Source: Stramentimicrobium sp964525625 (GTDB lineage: Bacteria > Atribacterota > Phoenicimicrobiia > Phoenicimicrobiales > Stramentimicrobiaceae). From it: a DNA stretch of 18,659 bases. The position numbers and the translations under genes are program-made. The stretch is from the NCBI GenBank assembly GCA_964525625.1, contig CAZGKY010000032.1, forward strand, positions 1-18,659. Reading direction: 5' to 3'. The first letter of the stretch is position 1, and each line of letters opens with the position of its first letter. The notes beneath the pieces are model-generated. The model saw nothing but the letters and a program-made list of their open reading frames with translations. It was not told the origin of the DNA and searched no databases. This document shows positions 6,468-14,303 of the stretch, one piece after another.

Positions 6468-9400
6468 TTGTATCTTAAGGAAATTGGTATTAAAGGTTTC
6501 AAATCCTTTGCTTATAATGTTAAACTTAACATACCATCTGGAATCACAGTAATTGTCGGACCAAATGGTTGTGGCAAAAGCAATATTATTGATGCAGTTC
6601 GATGGATACTTGGAGAGCAAAATATACGTTCTTTAAGAGGTACTAAAATTACTGATATGATCTTTTCTGGAAATCAGGAACAGAGAGTAAAAAATTTTGC
6701 TCAAGTTTATATGCTGTTTGATAATGCTGATAGAAAGTTTTCTATCAATTCCGAAGAAGTAGAAATAAAAAGAATAATTTATCGTTCTGGTGAAATTGAG
6801 AACTATATTAACGGTAATCTTTGTAAGTTAAAAGATATCCAAGAGTTTTTTCTTGGTTCAGGATTAGGAAAAAATTCCTATTCTATTATTGCCCAAGGTA
6901 AAGTAGATTTTGTATTAAATGCTAAAGCTTTAGAAAGAAGGATATTATTTGAAGAGGCATCTGATGTTGCTATCTACCGTAATAAAAAAGAAAATGCCCT
7001 GAAGAAATTAGAGATTACCGACAATAATCTTATAAGAATTAATGATATCTTATATCAAGTTGAAGAAACCTTATCTCATTACAAAAAGAAATCCGAAGAT
7101 TTAGAAATTTATAAATCTTACCAAGATCAAATTCAAAAGCTGGAATATTATTTATTTAATCATCAGTATAAATTATTACAAAATAATATTAATAGAAACA
7201 ACAAAAAATTGGATATCTTTAAAAATGATATTTTAAGAATTGAGGAAACATTAGCTCACCATAAGAACAATATACAGCATATTGAACAAAAAAAAGAGCA
7301 ATTAGAAACGCAGTTAGAAAAAGATTTAAAAGAATTTCAAGCAATGGAGATTAATAAAAATATTATTAGTAATAAATTAGCACTTAACAGGCAAAAAAAA
7401 TCAGAAATAGTTCATTTTACCCAAAAAATTAAAGAAGATATGGAACATGCTCATAATCAGTATCAAAAATTTATCGATAACCTTGCTGATATAGATAATG
7501 ACATCAAAGAAACATACCAAAAGGAAGTATCTCTGAAAGATAATTTAGAAAAAGTAGTAAGATTATTAGAAAAATATAGTAAGATTCATAATTATTACCA
7601 AAAGCAGTTACTTATTGCAGAAAATAGTTTAAAAGATTTTAGAACCAGTTTTGGTTATTATCAAGAAGAAAAAATAAAAAAAGAAACAGAATTAAAATCA
7701 AGCAAGTTCTCTCTTTCAGAAATAGAAAAAGAGATAAATTATCTTAGTGAAAGAGTAATTAATAATCAAAAATTATTGAAAAGTATAGGTTTGGAACTAT
7801 CTGTTTTAGAAAATAATATTATTCAGTTAAGTAAAGAGGAGAGAGAAAAAAAAAGAGAGTTATCTGAAAAACAGATATTAATAAATAAAGAAAATAATAC
7901 AATACAAAATTATTTCAATGAGTTAACCTTAAAAACTAAAGAAGTAAATCTGTTGGAGGATTTGATAAAACTAAATCAGGATATTAGTGTGAAAAATAAC
8001 CCTATTTTCATGAAAGAAGATCTTTTAAAAAATTCTATTTCTGGTCATGATTTAAAAAAATCAATTATCGAGATACCAGAAATTTTAAAGCAAATCTTGG
8101 ACTATATTTTTGAAGATGGTATACAATATGTCCATGTGCCATACGGAGATAAGATTCCTTTTTTAAGAGAACTTCTTACTAAAGAACATACTCCAAAAAT
8201 AGAAATTATTGCTGATAATCTTATTATAAATAATAATAATTTAAAAAGTATTAAGAAAGAACCTGAATTTGAAGACAAAATCCTGGGGTTCATACCTCAA
8301 TTGATTTCCTTTCCTTCTGAATATAAATCTTTAGTGGAAGCCCTTTTCGGTCATATCTTGATAGTGAAAGATGTGCCTACTGCCTTGCTTGTTGCCCAAC
8401 AAAGAAGGGGACAGTGGACTATAATTTCATTAGATGGAATAGTAATCAATGAAAAAGGTATTGTGATTATAGATTCTTCTTTAAATGCCACAAGAAGAGA
8501 TAAGTATGAAATTTCCCCAAAAAGAATATTAGAATTAAAACAAGAAATACAATTTATTAATAGGGACCTACAGAGGAAACAATTATTTTTAGAAAGTGAA
8601 AAAGAAAATCAGAAAGAATTACAGTCTGAGATAGAAAATATTGAAAAGCAATTAAACAGTACTACGCACAAAATTACTGAAAAGAAGATTGATTTGATAG
8701 AAATCAATAACATTATTAGAGATTCAACATATTTATTAAAGTCATTAGAAAGCAAAAAAAATGCTGAAATGGAAAAAATTGACAATATAGAAGAAGAAAT
8801 TATTATTTTAAATAAAAATATTACCGATTATCAAAATTATCTTGTATCTATAACCTTATATACGAATTGTCTGGCTAAATACGGTAGTTATTGCCGTTAC
8901 TTGATAGATGAGATTAAAAAAGATATCGATAATTATAATATTGAACTATCCTGGAGTAAAGAAAGAAGAGTATTATTAGAAAAAAGAAAGAAAGAGATGG
9001 AATATTTTATTACTAGTTTTCACCAGGAAAAAAAAGAACGAGAAAATAAGTTAGAGCAATATTCTCTGGAATATAGGCAATTAGGGGAACAAGAAACGGA
9101 ATTAAAAGAAAATCTAAATTCCACCGTAAGAAAGTTAAATATTTTAGATAATGGTATAAAAAAGTTAAGAGAAAACCTAAAAGAACAAGAAAAAATGTTA
9201 AAAAAATTAAGAGAAAAGGCAGACATGGAGCAAGAAGAACTTGGCAAAAAACATGATGAACTAAATGAATGTAAAATGGTTGATATCCAGAATCAAGAAA
9301 AAATTAATCATTTATTACAAACTTTAAATAGTCAATATAATACTTCTCTGGATAAAATATTATGTTATAAAAATTATGCTCATAGCTCAACAGAAGCTGT

Positions 9401-10037
9401 AGAAAAAATTACTCAATATAAGGAACAGATAAAGCAAATGGGCCAGATTAATTTCAGTGCTGCTCAGGAATATCAAGAACAACTTGCCAAATACAGAGAA
9501 ATTTATAATAAAAAAGAAGAGATCGTTCAATCTAAAGAAAAATTATTAGCCTTAATTAAGCAAATTGATCAAATTGCAGAAGAACATTTTTTAAAGACTT
9601 TTCAGAAAATTCAAATATATTTTAATGACATATTTAAAAAATTATTTCAGGGTGGTGAAATATCGTTAGAGTTAACTAATATTCAAAGACCTTTAGAAGC
9701 AGGGATAGAGGTTATGGTACAACCACCCGGGAAAAGAATAACAAATATTTCCTTACTATCTACCGGTGAAAAGGCACTTACTGCTATAGCGTTATTATTT
9801 GCTTTATGGAAAGCTAATCCTACTCCATTTTGTTTCTTTGACGAAATAGACTCAGCTTTAGATGAAACAAATGCCATTCGTTTAGCTTCTTTTCTAAAAA
9901 ACGATGAATTAAAGAATTCTCAAATTATCATTATTACTCATCAAAAAAAAGTTATGCAAGCAGCAGATGCATTATATGGAATTACTATGGATGAATATGG
10001 GGTTTCTAAGTTAATGTCAGTAAAAATGATAGATTAG
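6468..10037 (+). CDS. smc: Chromosome partition protein Smc
   Basis: Smc is the ATPase of the bacterial condensin complex that organises and segregates the chromosome. The 1189 residues have the full architecture: N-terminal Walker A GPNGCGKSN (31-39), a long coiled coil, a hinge at roughly 520-680, a second coiled coil, and a C-terminal head with LSTGEKAL (about 1095), Walker B FCFFDEID (about 1120) and a TH switch (IIIITHQ). The start is TTG, with AAGG (6456-6459) inside rnc 8 nt upstream, implying coupled translation. Oddities: the signature motif is LSTGE instead of LSGGE, EEAAGI is EEASDV, and the hinge glycine cluster is replaced by KGIVIIDSS. No ScpA or ScpB gene is in the window. Confidence 0.95.
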   Translation: MYLKEIGIKGFKSFAYNVKLNIPSGITVIVGPNGCGKSNIIDAVRWILGEQNIRSLRGTKITDMIFSGNQEQRVKNFAQVYMLFDNADRKFSINSEEVEIKRIIYRSGEIENYINGNLCKLKDIQEFFLGSGLGKNSYSIIAQGKVDFVLNAKALERRILFEEASDVAIYRNKKENALKKLEITDNNLIRINDILYQVEETLSHYKKKSEDLEIYKSYQDQIQKLEYYLFNHQYKLLQNNINRNNKKLDIFKNDILRIEETLAHHKNNIQHIEQKKEQLETQLEKDLKEFQAMEINKNIISNKLALNRQKKSEIVHFTQKIKEDMEHAHNQYQKFIDNLADIDNDIKETYQKEVSLKDNLEKVVRLLEKYSKIHNYYQKQLLIAENSLKDFRTSFGYYQEEKIKKETELKSSKFSLSEIEKEINYLSERVINNQKLLKSIGLELSVLENNIIQLSKEEREKKRELSEKQILINKENNTIQNYFNELTLKTKEVNLLEDLIKLNQDISVKNNPIFMKEDLLKNSISGHDLKKSIIEIPEILKQILDYIFEDGIQYVHVPYGDKIPFLRELLTKEHTPKIEIIADNLIINNNNLKSIKKEPEFEDKILGFIPQLISFPSEYKSLVEALFGHILIVKDVPTALLVAQQRRGQWTIISLDGIVINEKGIVIIDSSLNATRRDKYEISPKRILELKQEIQFINRDLQRKQLFLESEKENQKELQSEIENIEKQLNSTTHKITEKKIDLIEINNIIRDSTYLLKSLESKKNAEMEKIDNIEEEIIILNKNITDYQNYLVSITLYTNCLAKYGSYCRYLIDEIKKDIDNYNIELSWSKERRVLLEKRKKEMEYFITSFHQEKKERENKLEQYSLEYRQLGEQETELKENLNSTVRKLNILDNGIKKLRENLKEQEKMLKKLREKADMEQEELGKKHDELNECKMVDIQNQEKINHLLQTLNSQYNTSLDKILCYKNYAHSSTEAVEKITQYKEQIKQMGQINFSAAQEYQEQLAKYREIYNKKEEIVQSKEKLLALIKQIDQIAEEHFLKTFQKIQIYFNDIFKKLFQGGEISLELTNIQRPLEAGIEVMVQPPGKRITNISLLSTGEKALTAIALLFALWKANPTPFCFFDEIDSALDETNAIRLASFLKNDELKNSQIIIITHQKKVMQAADALYGITMDEYGVSKLMSVKMID

Positions 10038-10041
10038 GAGG
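10036..10041 (+). promoter_or_regulatory. Ribosome binding site that places the ftsY start at ATT
   Basis: AGGAGG overlaps the smc stop codon (TAG, 10035-10037). It lies 8 nt before an in-frame ATT at 10050. No ATG, GTG or TTG stands at workable spacing. Confidence 0.75.
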
Positions 10042-10049
10042 AAATAACC

Positions 10050-10973
10050 ATTAATAGTTTCATAAACTCCTTGAAAACCGGTTTAAAAAAAACCAGGGAT
10101 AATCTAATTGACAAATATGACCTATTATTTTCAGATGCTATCAATGATAAAAATCTGTTTTTGGAAAAAATTGAGGAATTATTAATACTATCAGATATTG
10201 GACCGAAAACTACTGAAGAAATCTTATCTCGTTTTCGAACTATAAATTTACATCAATTTAAAATGAATGATTTTAATCATTTTAAAGAAATTTTGAAACA
10301 AATATTAATGGAACTGATTCCCACCACTATAACTAATAATACCTTAAAAATGATTCCTGATATGTTAAATATTATATTGATTGTAGGAGTCAATGGTAAT
10401 GGTAAAACTTCTTTTGCTGGAAAATTGGCTTATTATTTTAAAAAGAAAGGATTTAATTCTCTACTAGTTCCTGCTGATACCTTTCGAGCAGGTGCTATTG
10501 AACAATTGACTTATCTTTCAAAACAGGCTGGAGTAGAGATATTAGGTGCATCTGCAGGTTCCGACCCTGCATCAGTAGTATTTGATGGTATTCAATCTTC
10601 CAAGGCCAAGAAAAAGGATTTTTTAATTATCGATACAGCAGGAAGATTACATACCTATATGAATTTAATGAAAGAATTAGAAAAGATGAAAAGAGTAATT
10701 GAAAAGAATGCCTCTGAATCTTTATTGCATACCATTTTAGTACTTGATGCTACTACCGGTCAAAATGGACTTGTTCAAGCCAGCAGATTCAAGAATTCTT
10801 TAGAAGTATCCAGTATAGTACTAACTAAAATAGATGGTACTGCTAAAGGAGGAATAGTATTAACTATACAAAAAGAGTTATTGATTCCTGTTTCCTTTAT
10901 TACTTTTGGAGAAAATATCACTGATTTATGTGAATTTGATCCCAAAAGATTTGTTGAAACACTGCTTGATTGA
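10050..10973 (+). CDS. ftsY: Signal recognition particle receptor FtsY
   Basis: FtsY is the membrane-associated SRP receptor GTPase that docks Ffh-ribosome complexes at the translocon. The NG domain is complete: an N-domain (about 8-100), G1 GVNGNGKTS, DTAGRLH, and TKIDGTAKGG. The long acidic N-terminal A-domain of the E. coli protein is missing, as in many Gram-positive forms. I place the start at an ATT codon (10050), giving 307 residues beginning MNSFINSLKTGLKKTRDN. This is 8 nt after a perfect AGGAGG and matches the family N-terminus (FFxxLKxGLxKTR). The first conventional start, TTG at 10071, has no ribosome binding site and removes seven residues of that motif. The stop is TGA. Confidence 0.93.
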   Translation: MNSFINSLKTGLKKTRDNLIDKYDLLFSDAINDKNLFLEKIEELLILSDIGPKTTEEILSRFRTINLHQFKMNDFNHFKEILKQILMELIPTTITNNTLKMIPDMLNIILIVGVNGNGKTSFAGKLAYYFKKKGFNSLLVPADTFRAGAIEQLTYLSKQAGVEILGASAGSDPASVVFDGIQSSKAKKKDFLIIDTAGRLHTYMNLMKELEKMKRVIEKNASESLLHTILVLDATTGQNGLVQASRFKNSLEVSSIVLTKIDGTAKGGIVLTIQKELLIPVSFITFGENITDLCEFDPKRFVETLLD

Positions 10974-10987
10974 CACTAATTATAATT

Positions 10988-11017
10988 TTCTATATACTGT
11001 TATAGAATTTGCCATTT
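10988..11017 (+). terminator. Weak hairpin after ftsY, possible terminator
   Basis: TTCTATA (10988-10994) pairs with TATAGAA (11001-11007) around a 6-nt loop. It is followed by TTTGCCATTTTT. The stem is nearly all A-T and the T-run is interrupted, so termination would be partial at best. Confidence 0.25.
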
Positions 11018-11108
11018 TTCTTATTTCAATATTTTTTAATTTCTTATTAGTATGAGGCAAAAGAAAAATACATTTCTTAGATCTTAGACAAATTTTTTGA
11101 TATTTAAT

Positions 11109-11138
11109 TTGATAAAAAGTAATTAAATCTATTATCAT
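11109..11138 (+). promoter_or_regulatory. Sigma-A type promoter of ffh
   Basis: TTGATA (11109-11114) and TATCAT (11133-11138) are separated by 18 bp in the 174-bp gap after ftsY. The start site would be near 11146, giving a leader of about 26 nt to the TTG start at 11172. The upstream ATG at 11148 would be almost leaderless. Confidence 0.5.
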
Positions 11139-11159
11139 ATTATTTATATGGCATATTTT

Positions 11160-11164
11160 GGGAG
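11160..11164 (+). promoter_or_regulatory. Ribosome binding site that decides the ffh start
   Basis: GGGAG lies 7 nt before TTG 11172. The ATG at 11148 has only AT-rich sequence upstream, so this site favours the TTG. Confidence 0.7.
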
Positions 11165-11171
11165 AAGTACT

Positions 11172-12500
11172 TTGTTAGATAAATTATCAGAAAAATTACA
11201 ATTAATTTTTGCAAAAATAAAAGAAAAGGGTAAAATATCAGAAACAGACATCAAGCAGTCCTTAAGAGAAGTTAAACTTGCTCTTTTAGAAGCTGATGTA
11301 CATTATAAAGTAGTAAAAGAATTTATTGCTAAATTAGAGCAACAGGCAAAACAAGAAATACTTTCTGAAACACTTACTCCAGGACAACAAATTATTAAAA
11401 TAACTCATACTATATTAACAGAAATATTAGGAGAAAAGCAGAGTAAAATAATCATTAGCGATAAAAGACCAACTACCATACTACTTGTTGGTTTGCAGGG
11501 TTCAGGTAAGACCACAACTGCAGTTAAATTAGCGGTAAATCTTAAAAATAATGGTTATATTCCAATTTTAGTTGCTGCAGATAGAATTAGGCCAGCTGCT
11601 ATTGAGCAATTATTAATAATGGGTAAAAAGGCTGGTATTTTTGTTTTTACTGATGATAAAAACAAAACAGTTTTAGATACTGTTTGTGAAGCCGAAAGAT
11701 GGGCTAAAGAGAAAAAATATGATGTAATTATTATTGATTCGGCAGGGAGACTACATATTAATCAAGAATTAATTAATGAATTAAAAGATATAAAAAAAAC
11801 AATACAGGTGCAAGAAACGTTATTAGTGCTTGATGCCTTAATGGGTCAGGATGCCTTAAGGGTAGCCCATGATTTTAATAATGAAGTAGGAGTAGATGGT
11901 TTTATTCTAACAAAATTAGAAGGAGACGCACGCGGAGGTGTTGCTTTATCTATTAGAAGCATAACCAACTTACCAATAAAATATATTGGAGTGGGAGAAA
12001 AAAATACTGATTTAGAACCATTTTATCCGGAACGAATTTCTTCTCGAATACTGGGTATGGGTGACACCTTAACACTAATAGAAAAAATTGAAGCTAATTA
12101 TGCCCGAAGTGAGATTAAAAATTTCAGTAGAAAAGAATTCAGAGAGCAATTTAATCTTGATGATTTTTATAATCAGTTAACAAAAATTAGAAAAATGGGA
12201 TCTTTAGAAAATATATTCAATATGATGCCCAGTCAATTTACAAGCTCATTGAAGAATTTAAAACAAAACAGGGACAATGGAGAAAAGGGGTTACAAAAAA
12301 TTGAAGCAATTATTTGTTCAATGACCAGAGAAGAAAGATTAAAACCAGAAATAATTAATGGAAGCAGGAGGAGAAGAATAGCTCAGGGCAGCGGAACAAC
12401 AGCCAGTGATGTTAACCGTCTGTTAAATCAGTTTTTTAATATGAAGAGATTCTTAAAAAATAAAAGTAGTAATAAATTTTTAATTCCATTTATGAAATAG
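11172..12500 (+). CDS. ffh: Signal recognition particle protein Ffh (SRP54)
   Basis: Ffh binds signal sequences and 4.5S/SRP RNA and, with FtsY, targets proteins to the membrane. The NG domain carries GLQGSGKTTT, DSAGRLH and TKLEGDARGG. The M domain follows GMGD, with MGSLENIF and the RNA-binding stretch SRRRRIAQGSGT, then VNRLLNQFFNMK. I choose TTG 11172 (442 aa), which gives MLDKLSEKLQ, matching the family beginning (MFExLSERLQ). It has GGGAG 7 nt upstream. The ATG at 11148 would add eight atypical residues (MAYFGRST) and lacks a ribosome binding site. YlxM, usually between ftsY and ffh in Firmicutes, is absent. No SRP RNA gene was seen in the window. Confidence 0.96.
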   Translation: MLDKLSEKLQLIFAKIKEKGKISETDIKQSLREVKLALLEADVHYKVVKEFIAKLEQQAKQEILSETLTPGQQIIKITHTILTEILGEKQSKIIISDKRPTTILLVGLQGSGKTTTAVKLAVNLKNNGYIPILVAADRIRPAAIEQLLIMGKKAGIFVFTDDKNKTVLDTVCEAERWAKEKKYDVIIIDSAGRLHINQELINELKDIKKTIQVQETLLVLDALMGQDALRVAHDFNNEVGVDGFILTKLEGDARGGVALSIRSITNLPIKYIGVGEKNTDLEPFYPERISSRILGMGDTLTLIEKIEANYARSEIKNFSRKEFREQFNLDDFYNQLTKIRKMGSLENIFNMMPSQFTSSLKNLKQNRDNGEKGLQKIEAIICSMTREERLKPEIINGSRRRRIAQGSGTTASDVNRLLNQFFNMKRFLKNKSSNKFLIPFMK

Positions 12501-12538
12501 AAATGATTTTAGCATTATACTATGAAATAAAATAATTT

Positions 12539-12545
12539 AAGGAGG
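12539..12545 (+). promoter_or_regulatory. Ribosome binding site that decides the rpsP start
   Basis: AAGGAGG is 5 nt before ATG 12551 but only 2 nt before the adjoining ATG 12548, so the second ATG is the likely start. Confidence 0.7.
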
Positions 12546-12550
12546 AAATG

Positions 12551-12811
12551 ATGTCTGCCAAAATAAGACTCAGAAGAGAAGGTGCTAAAAAAAATCCTTG
12601 CTATAAAGTTGTGGTTATAGATTCACGTAAACCTAGAGAGGGAAGATTTTTAAAAATGTTAGGGTATTATCAACCCACCAAGGATTCTTATTTAGTTAAT
12701 ATTGATAAAGAGGAAAGCTTAAAATGGATAAAGCAAGGAGCTCAAATGACCAAAACAATAGAATCTATATTTAAAAAAGAAGGCCTGTTAAGTAAAGCTA
12801 ATAAAGGTTAA
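12551..12811 (+). CDS. rpsP: 30S ribosomal protein bS16
   Basis: bS16 is an assembly-promoting protein of the small ribosomal subunit. With the start at 12551 the protein has 86 residues, beginning MSAKIRLRREGAKKNPCYKVV, split here as MSAKIRLRREG and AKKNPCYKVV, which fits the family N-terminus. DSRKPREGRFLKMLGYYQP (about 25-43) is the conserved core. Two tandem ATGs precede it; the second has better spacing from AAGGAGG. The gene lies 50 bp after ffh and leads the ribosome and tRNA block khpA-trmD-rplS, an order seen in many bacteria. Confidence 0.97.
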   Translation: MSAKIRLRREGAKKNPCYKVVVIDSRKPREGRFLKMLGYYQPTKDSYLVNIDKEESLKWIKQGAQMTKTIESIFKKEGLLSKANKG

Positions 12812-12888
12812 GGCTTATTAATTAAGAATTAAGGCCAAAACTATGTAAATTTTGAAAATAAAATTCTATAAAATATTGGGAGAAACCA

Positions 12889-13158
12889 TTGAAAGAAACC
12901 ATAGAATATTTACTGAAGATGGTGGTAAGCTATCCTGAACAACTAATAGTTAACAGGATTACCAAAGATAATTTGACTATTTTAGAAATAATTGTTGATC
13001 CAGCTGATATGGGTAAAATTATTGGCAAACAGGGAAAAGTAATAAAAGCCATAAGAACAATTGTCAATGCTGCCACCATAAGAGACAAAAATAGGACCGT
13101 AGTAGAAATAAGGGAAGGCAAAAAAAGATCTTCTTCCCTTCCCATTATAAATTTATAG
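12889..13158 (+). CDS. khpA: KH-domain RNA-binding protein KhpA
   Basis: KhpA is a small single-KH-domain protein. In other Gram-positive bacteria it binds RNA together with KhpB/Jag and affects cell size and division. The 89 residues include the hallmark GxxG loop in GKIIGKQGKVIKAI (about 47-60) and the usual start KETIEYLLKMVV. The start is TTG (12889), supported by GGGAG (12878-12882), 6 nt upstream. It lies between rpsP and trmD as in Firmicutes. However, rimM, which normally follows khpA, is absent: only 18 nt separate it from trmD. The C-terminus after the KH fold (KRSSSLPIINL) is slightly longer than usual. Confidence 0.93.
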   Translation: MKETIEYLLKMVVSYPEQLIVNRITKDNLTILEIIVDPADMGKIIGKQGKVIKAIRTIVNAATIRDKNRTVVEIREGKKRSSSLPIINL

Positions 13159-13176
13159 ATTTAATTATAAATAATT

Positions 13177-13917
13177 ATGGAAATAATCATTTTAACCATT
13201 TTCCCAGAAATGTTTAACTCACCATTTTCAGAAAGTATTATTAAAAGGGCTAAAGATAAAAATTTATTAAATATTCACATTAAAGATATTAGAGAATTCA
13301 CAAAAGATAGACATAAGAGTGTCGATGACTACTCCTATGGTGGTGGCCCTGGAATGGTATTAAAACCTGAACCTATCATTGAAGCAGTGGAATATATTAC
13401 TAACAAAGATAAAAGCTGGGAAAATAGTAAGATAATAATTGCTTCTGCACAAGGTAAATTATTTAATCAAAAGATAGCGAAGAAACTATCATCTTTAGAG
13501 AAAATTATTTTTATTTGTGGAAGATATGAAGGTATTGATGAGAGAGTTTCCAATATATTAAATGCAGAAGAAATTTCTATTGGAGATTATGTTTTAACTG
13601 GTGGAGAGATACCGGTCATGGTTATGGTAGATGTGATAATCAGAATGATACCTGGTGTATTAAGTAAGGATGATTCAGTAAAGAATGATTCTTTTTATCA
13701 TGGTTTATTAGATTATCCTCATTATACCAGGCCTGAAAAATACCGGGGTTTTGTGGTACCTCAAGTATTATTATCTGGGGATCATAAAAGAATTAAAAAA
13801 TGGAGAATAAAACAATCATTATTAAGAACAATTATGCGCAGACCAGATTTATTAATAAATAGAAAATTTTCCAAAGAAGAACTGGAAATAATTAATGATT
13901 TGAAAATATATGATTAG
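13177..13917 (+). CDS. trmD: tRNA (guanine-37-N1) methyltransferase TrmD
   Basis: TrmD methylates G37 next to the anticodon using S-adenosylmethionine and prevents +1 frameshifting. The 246-residue protein has a SPOUT-class fold. It begins with the family pattern IILTIFPEMF and shows DYSYGGGPGMVLKPEP (about 51-66). The trefoil-knot SAM site is ICGRYEGIDERV (about 112-123) and SIGDYVLTGGE (about 131-141). The C-terminal domain includes YPHYTRPEKYRG. The ATG has no clear ribosome binding site (the upstream 18 nt are AT-rich), so translation may depend on coupling to khpA. Its usual upstream partner rimM is missing. Confidence 0.97.
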   Translation: MEIIILTIFPEMFNSPFSESIIKRAKDKNLLNIHIKDIREFTKDRHKSVDDYSYGGGPGMVLKPEPIIEAVEYITNKDKSWENSKIIIASAQGKLFNQKIAKKLSSLEKIIFICGRYEGIDERVSNILNAEEISIGDYVLTGGEIPVMVMVDVIIRMIPGVLSKDDSVKNDSFYHGLLDYPHYTRPEKYRGFVVPQVLLSGDHKRIKKWRIKQSLLRTIMRRPDLLINRKFSKEELEIINDLKIYD

Positions 13918-13941
13918 TAAAGAAAGGGAGATAAAATAGCA

Positions 13942-14274
13942 ATGGATTATATTAAACATATCGAAGAAGAACAATTAAAAAAAGAACCATGGGAGGCAAA
14001 ACCTGGTGATTTAATTGAAGTATATCAAAAAATTATTGAGGGAGAACGAAAACGTACTCAAGTTTTCCGGGGAATTTTAATTGCTAGAAAACATAGTGGG
14101 AGTAGAGAAACTATAACAGTAAGAAAAGTTACCAAAGGTATTGGTGTAGAAAAGATATTTCCTATACATTCTCCCAATATAGAAAAGATTAAACTTATTA
14201 AGAGCGGTTCCTCAAGAAGGGCAAAATTATACTTCTTAAGAGATAAAATTGGACAAAAAGGCTTAATGACTTAA
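13942..14274 (+). CDS. rplS: 50S ribosomal protein bL19
   Basis: bL19 lies at the 30S-50S interface. The 110 residues start MDYIKHIEEEQ and show the conserved PGDLIEVYQKIIEGERKRTQVFRGI block (about 21-45, quoted here as PGDLIEVYQ then GERKRTQVFRG), followed by RETITVRKVTKGIGVEKIFP-like sequence (about 55-74). The C-terminal RRAKLYFLRD is typical. GGGAG (13926-13930) is 11 nt before the ATG, somewhat long. The gene follows trmD by 24 nt, a near-universal pairing. In Firmicutes rbgA (and sometimes lepB) usually comes next; here rnhB follows directly after 29 nt. Confidence 0.97.
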   Translation: MDYIKHIEEEQLKKEPWEAKPGDLIEVYQKIIEGERKRTQVFRGILIARKHSGSRETITVRKVTKGIGVEKIFPIHSPNIEKIKLIKSGSSRRAKLYFLRDKIGQKGLMT

Positions 14275-14303
14275 TTAATCTCTTCTGAACTGGCTTTATA
14301 CAA

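Noticed and set aside
10974..11147. Gap between ftsY and ffh as a place for a degraded ylxM or an SRP RNA gene
   Set aside because: No reading frame of ylxM type and no conserved SRP RNA tetraloop region could be seen; only a weak hairpin and a promoter were found.
12812..12840. Near-palindromic TTAAGGC / TTAATTAA sequence after rpsP
   Set aside because: The stem is imperfect and no T-run follows, so I do not call it a terminator or a regulatory RNA.
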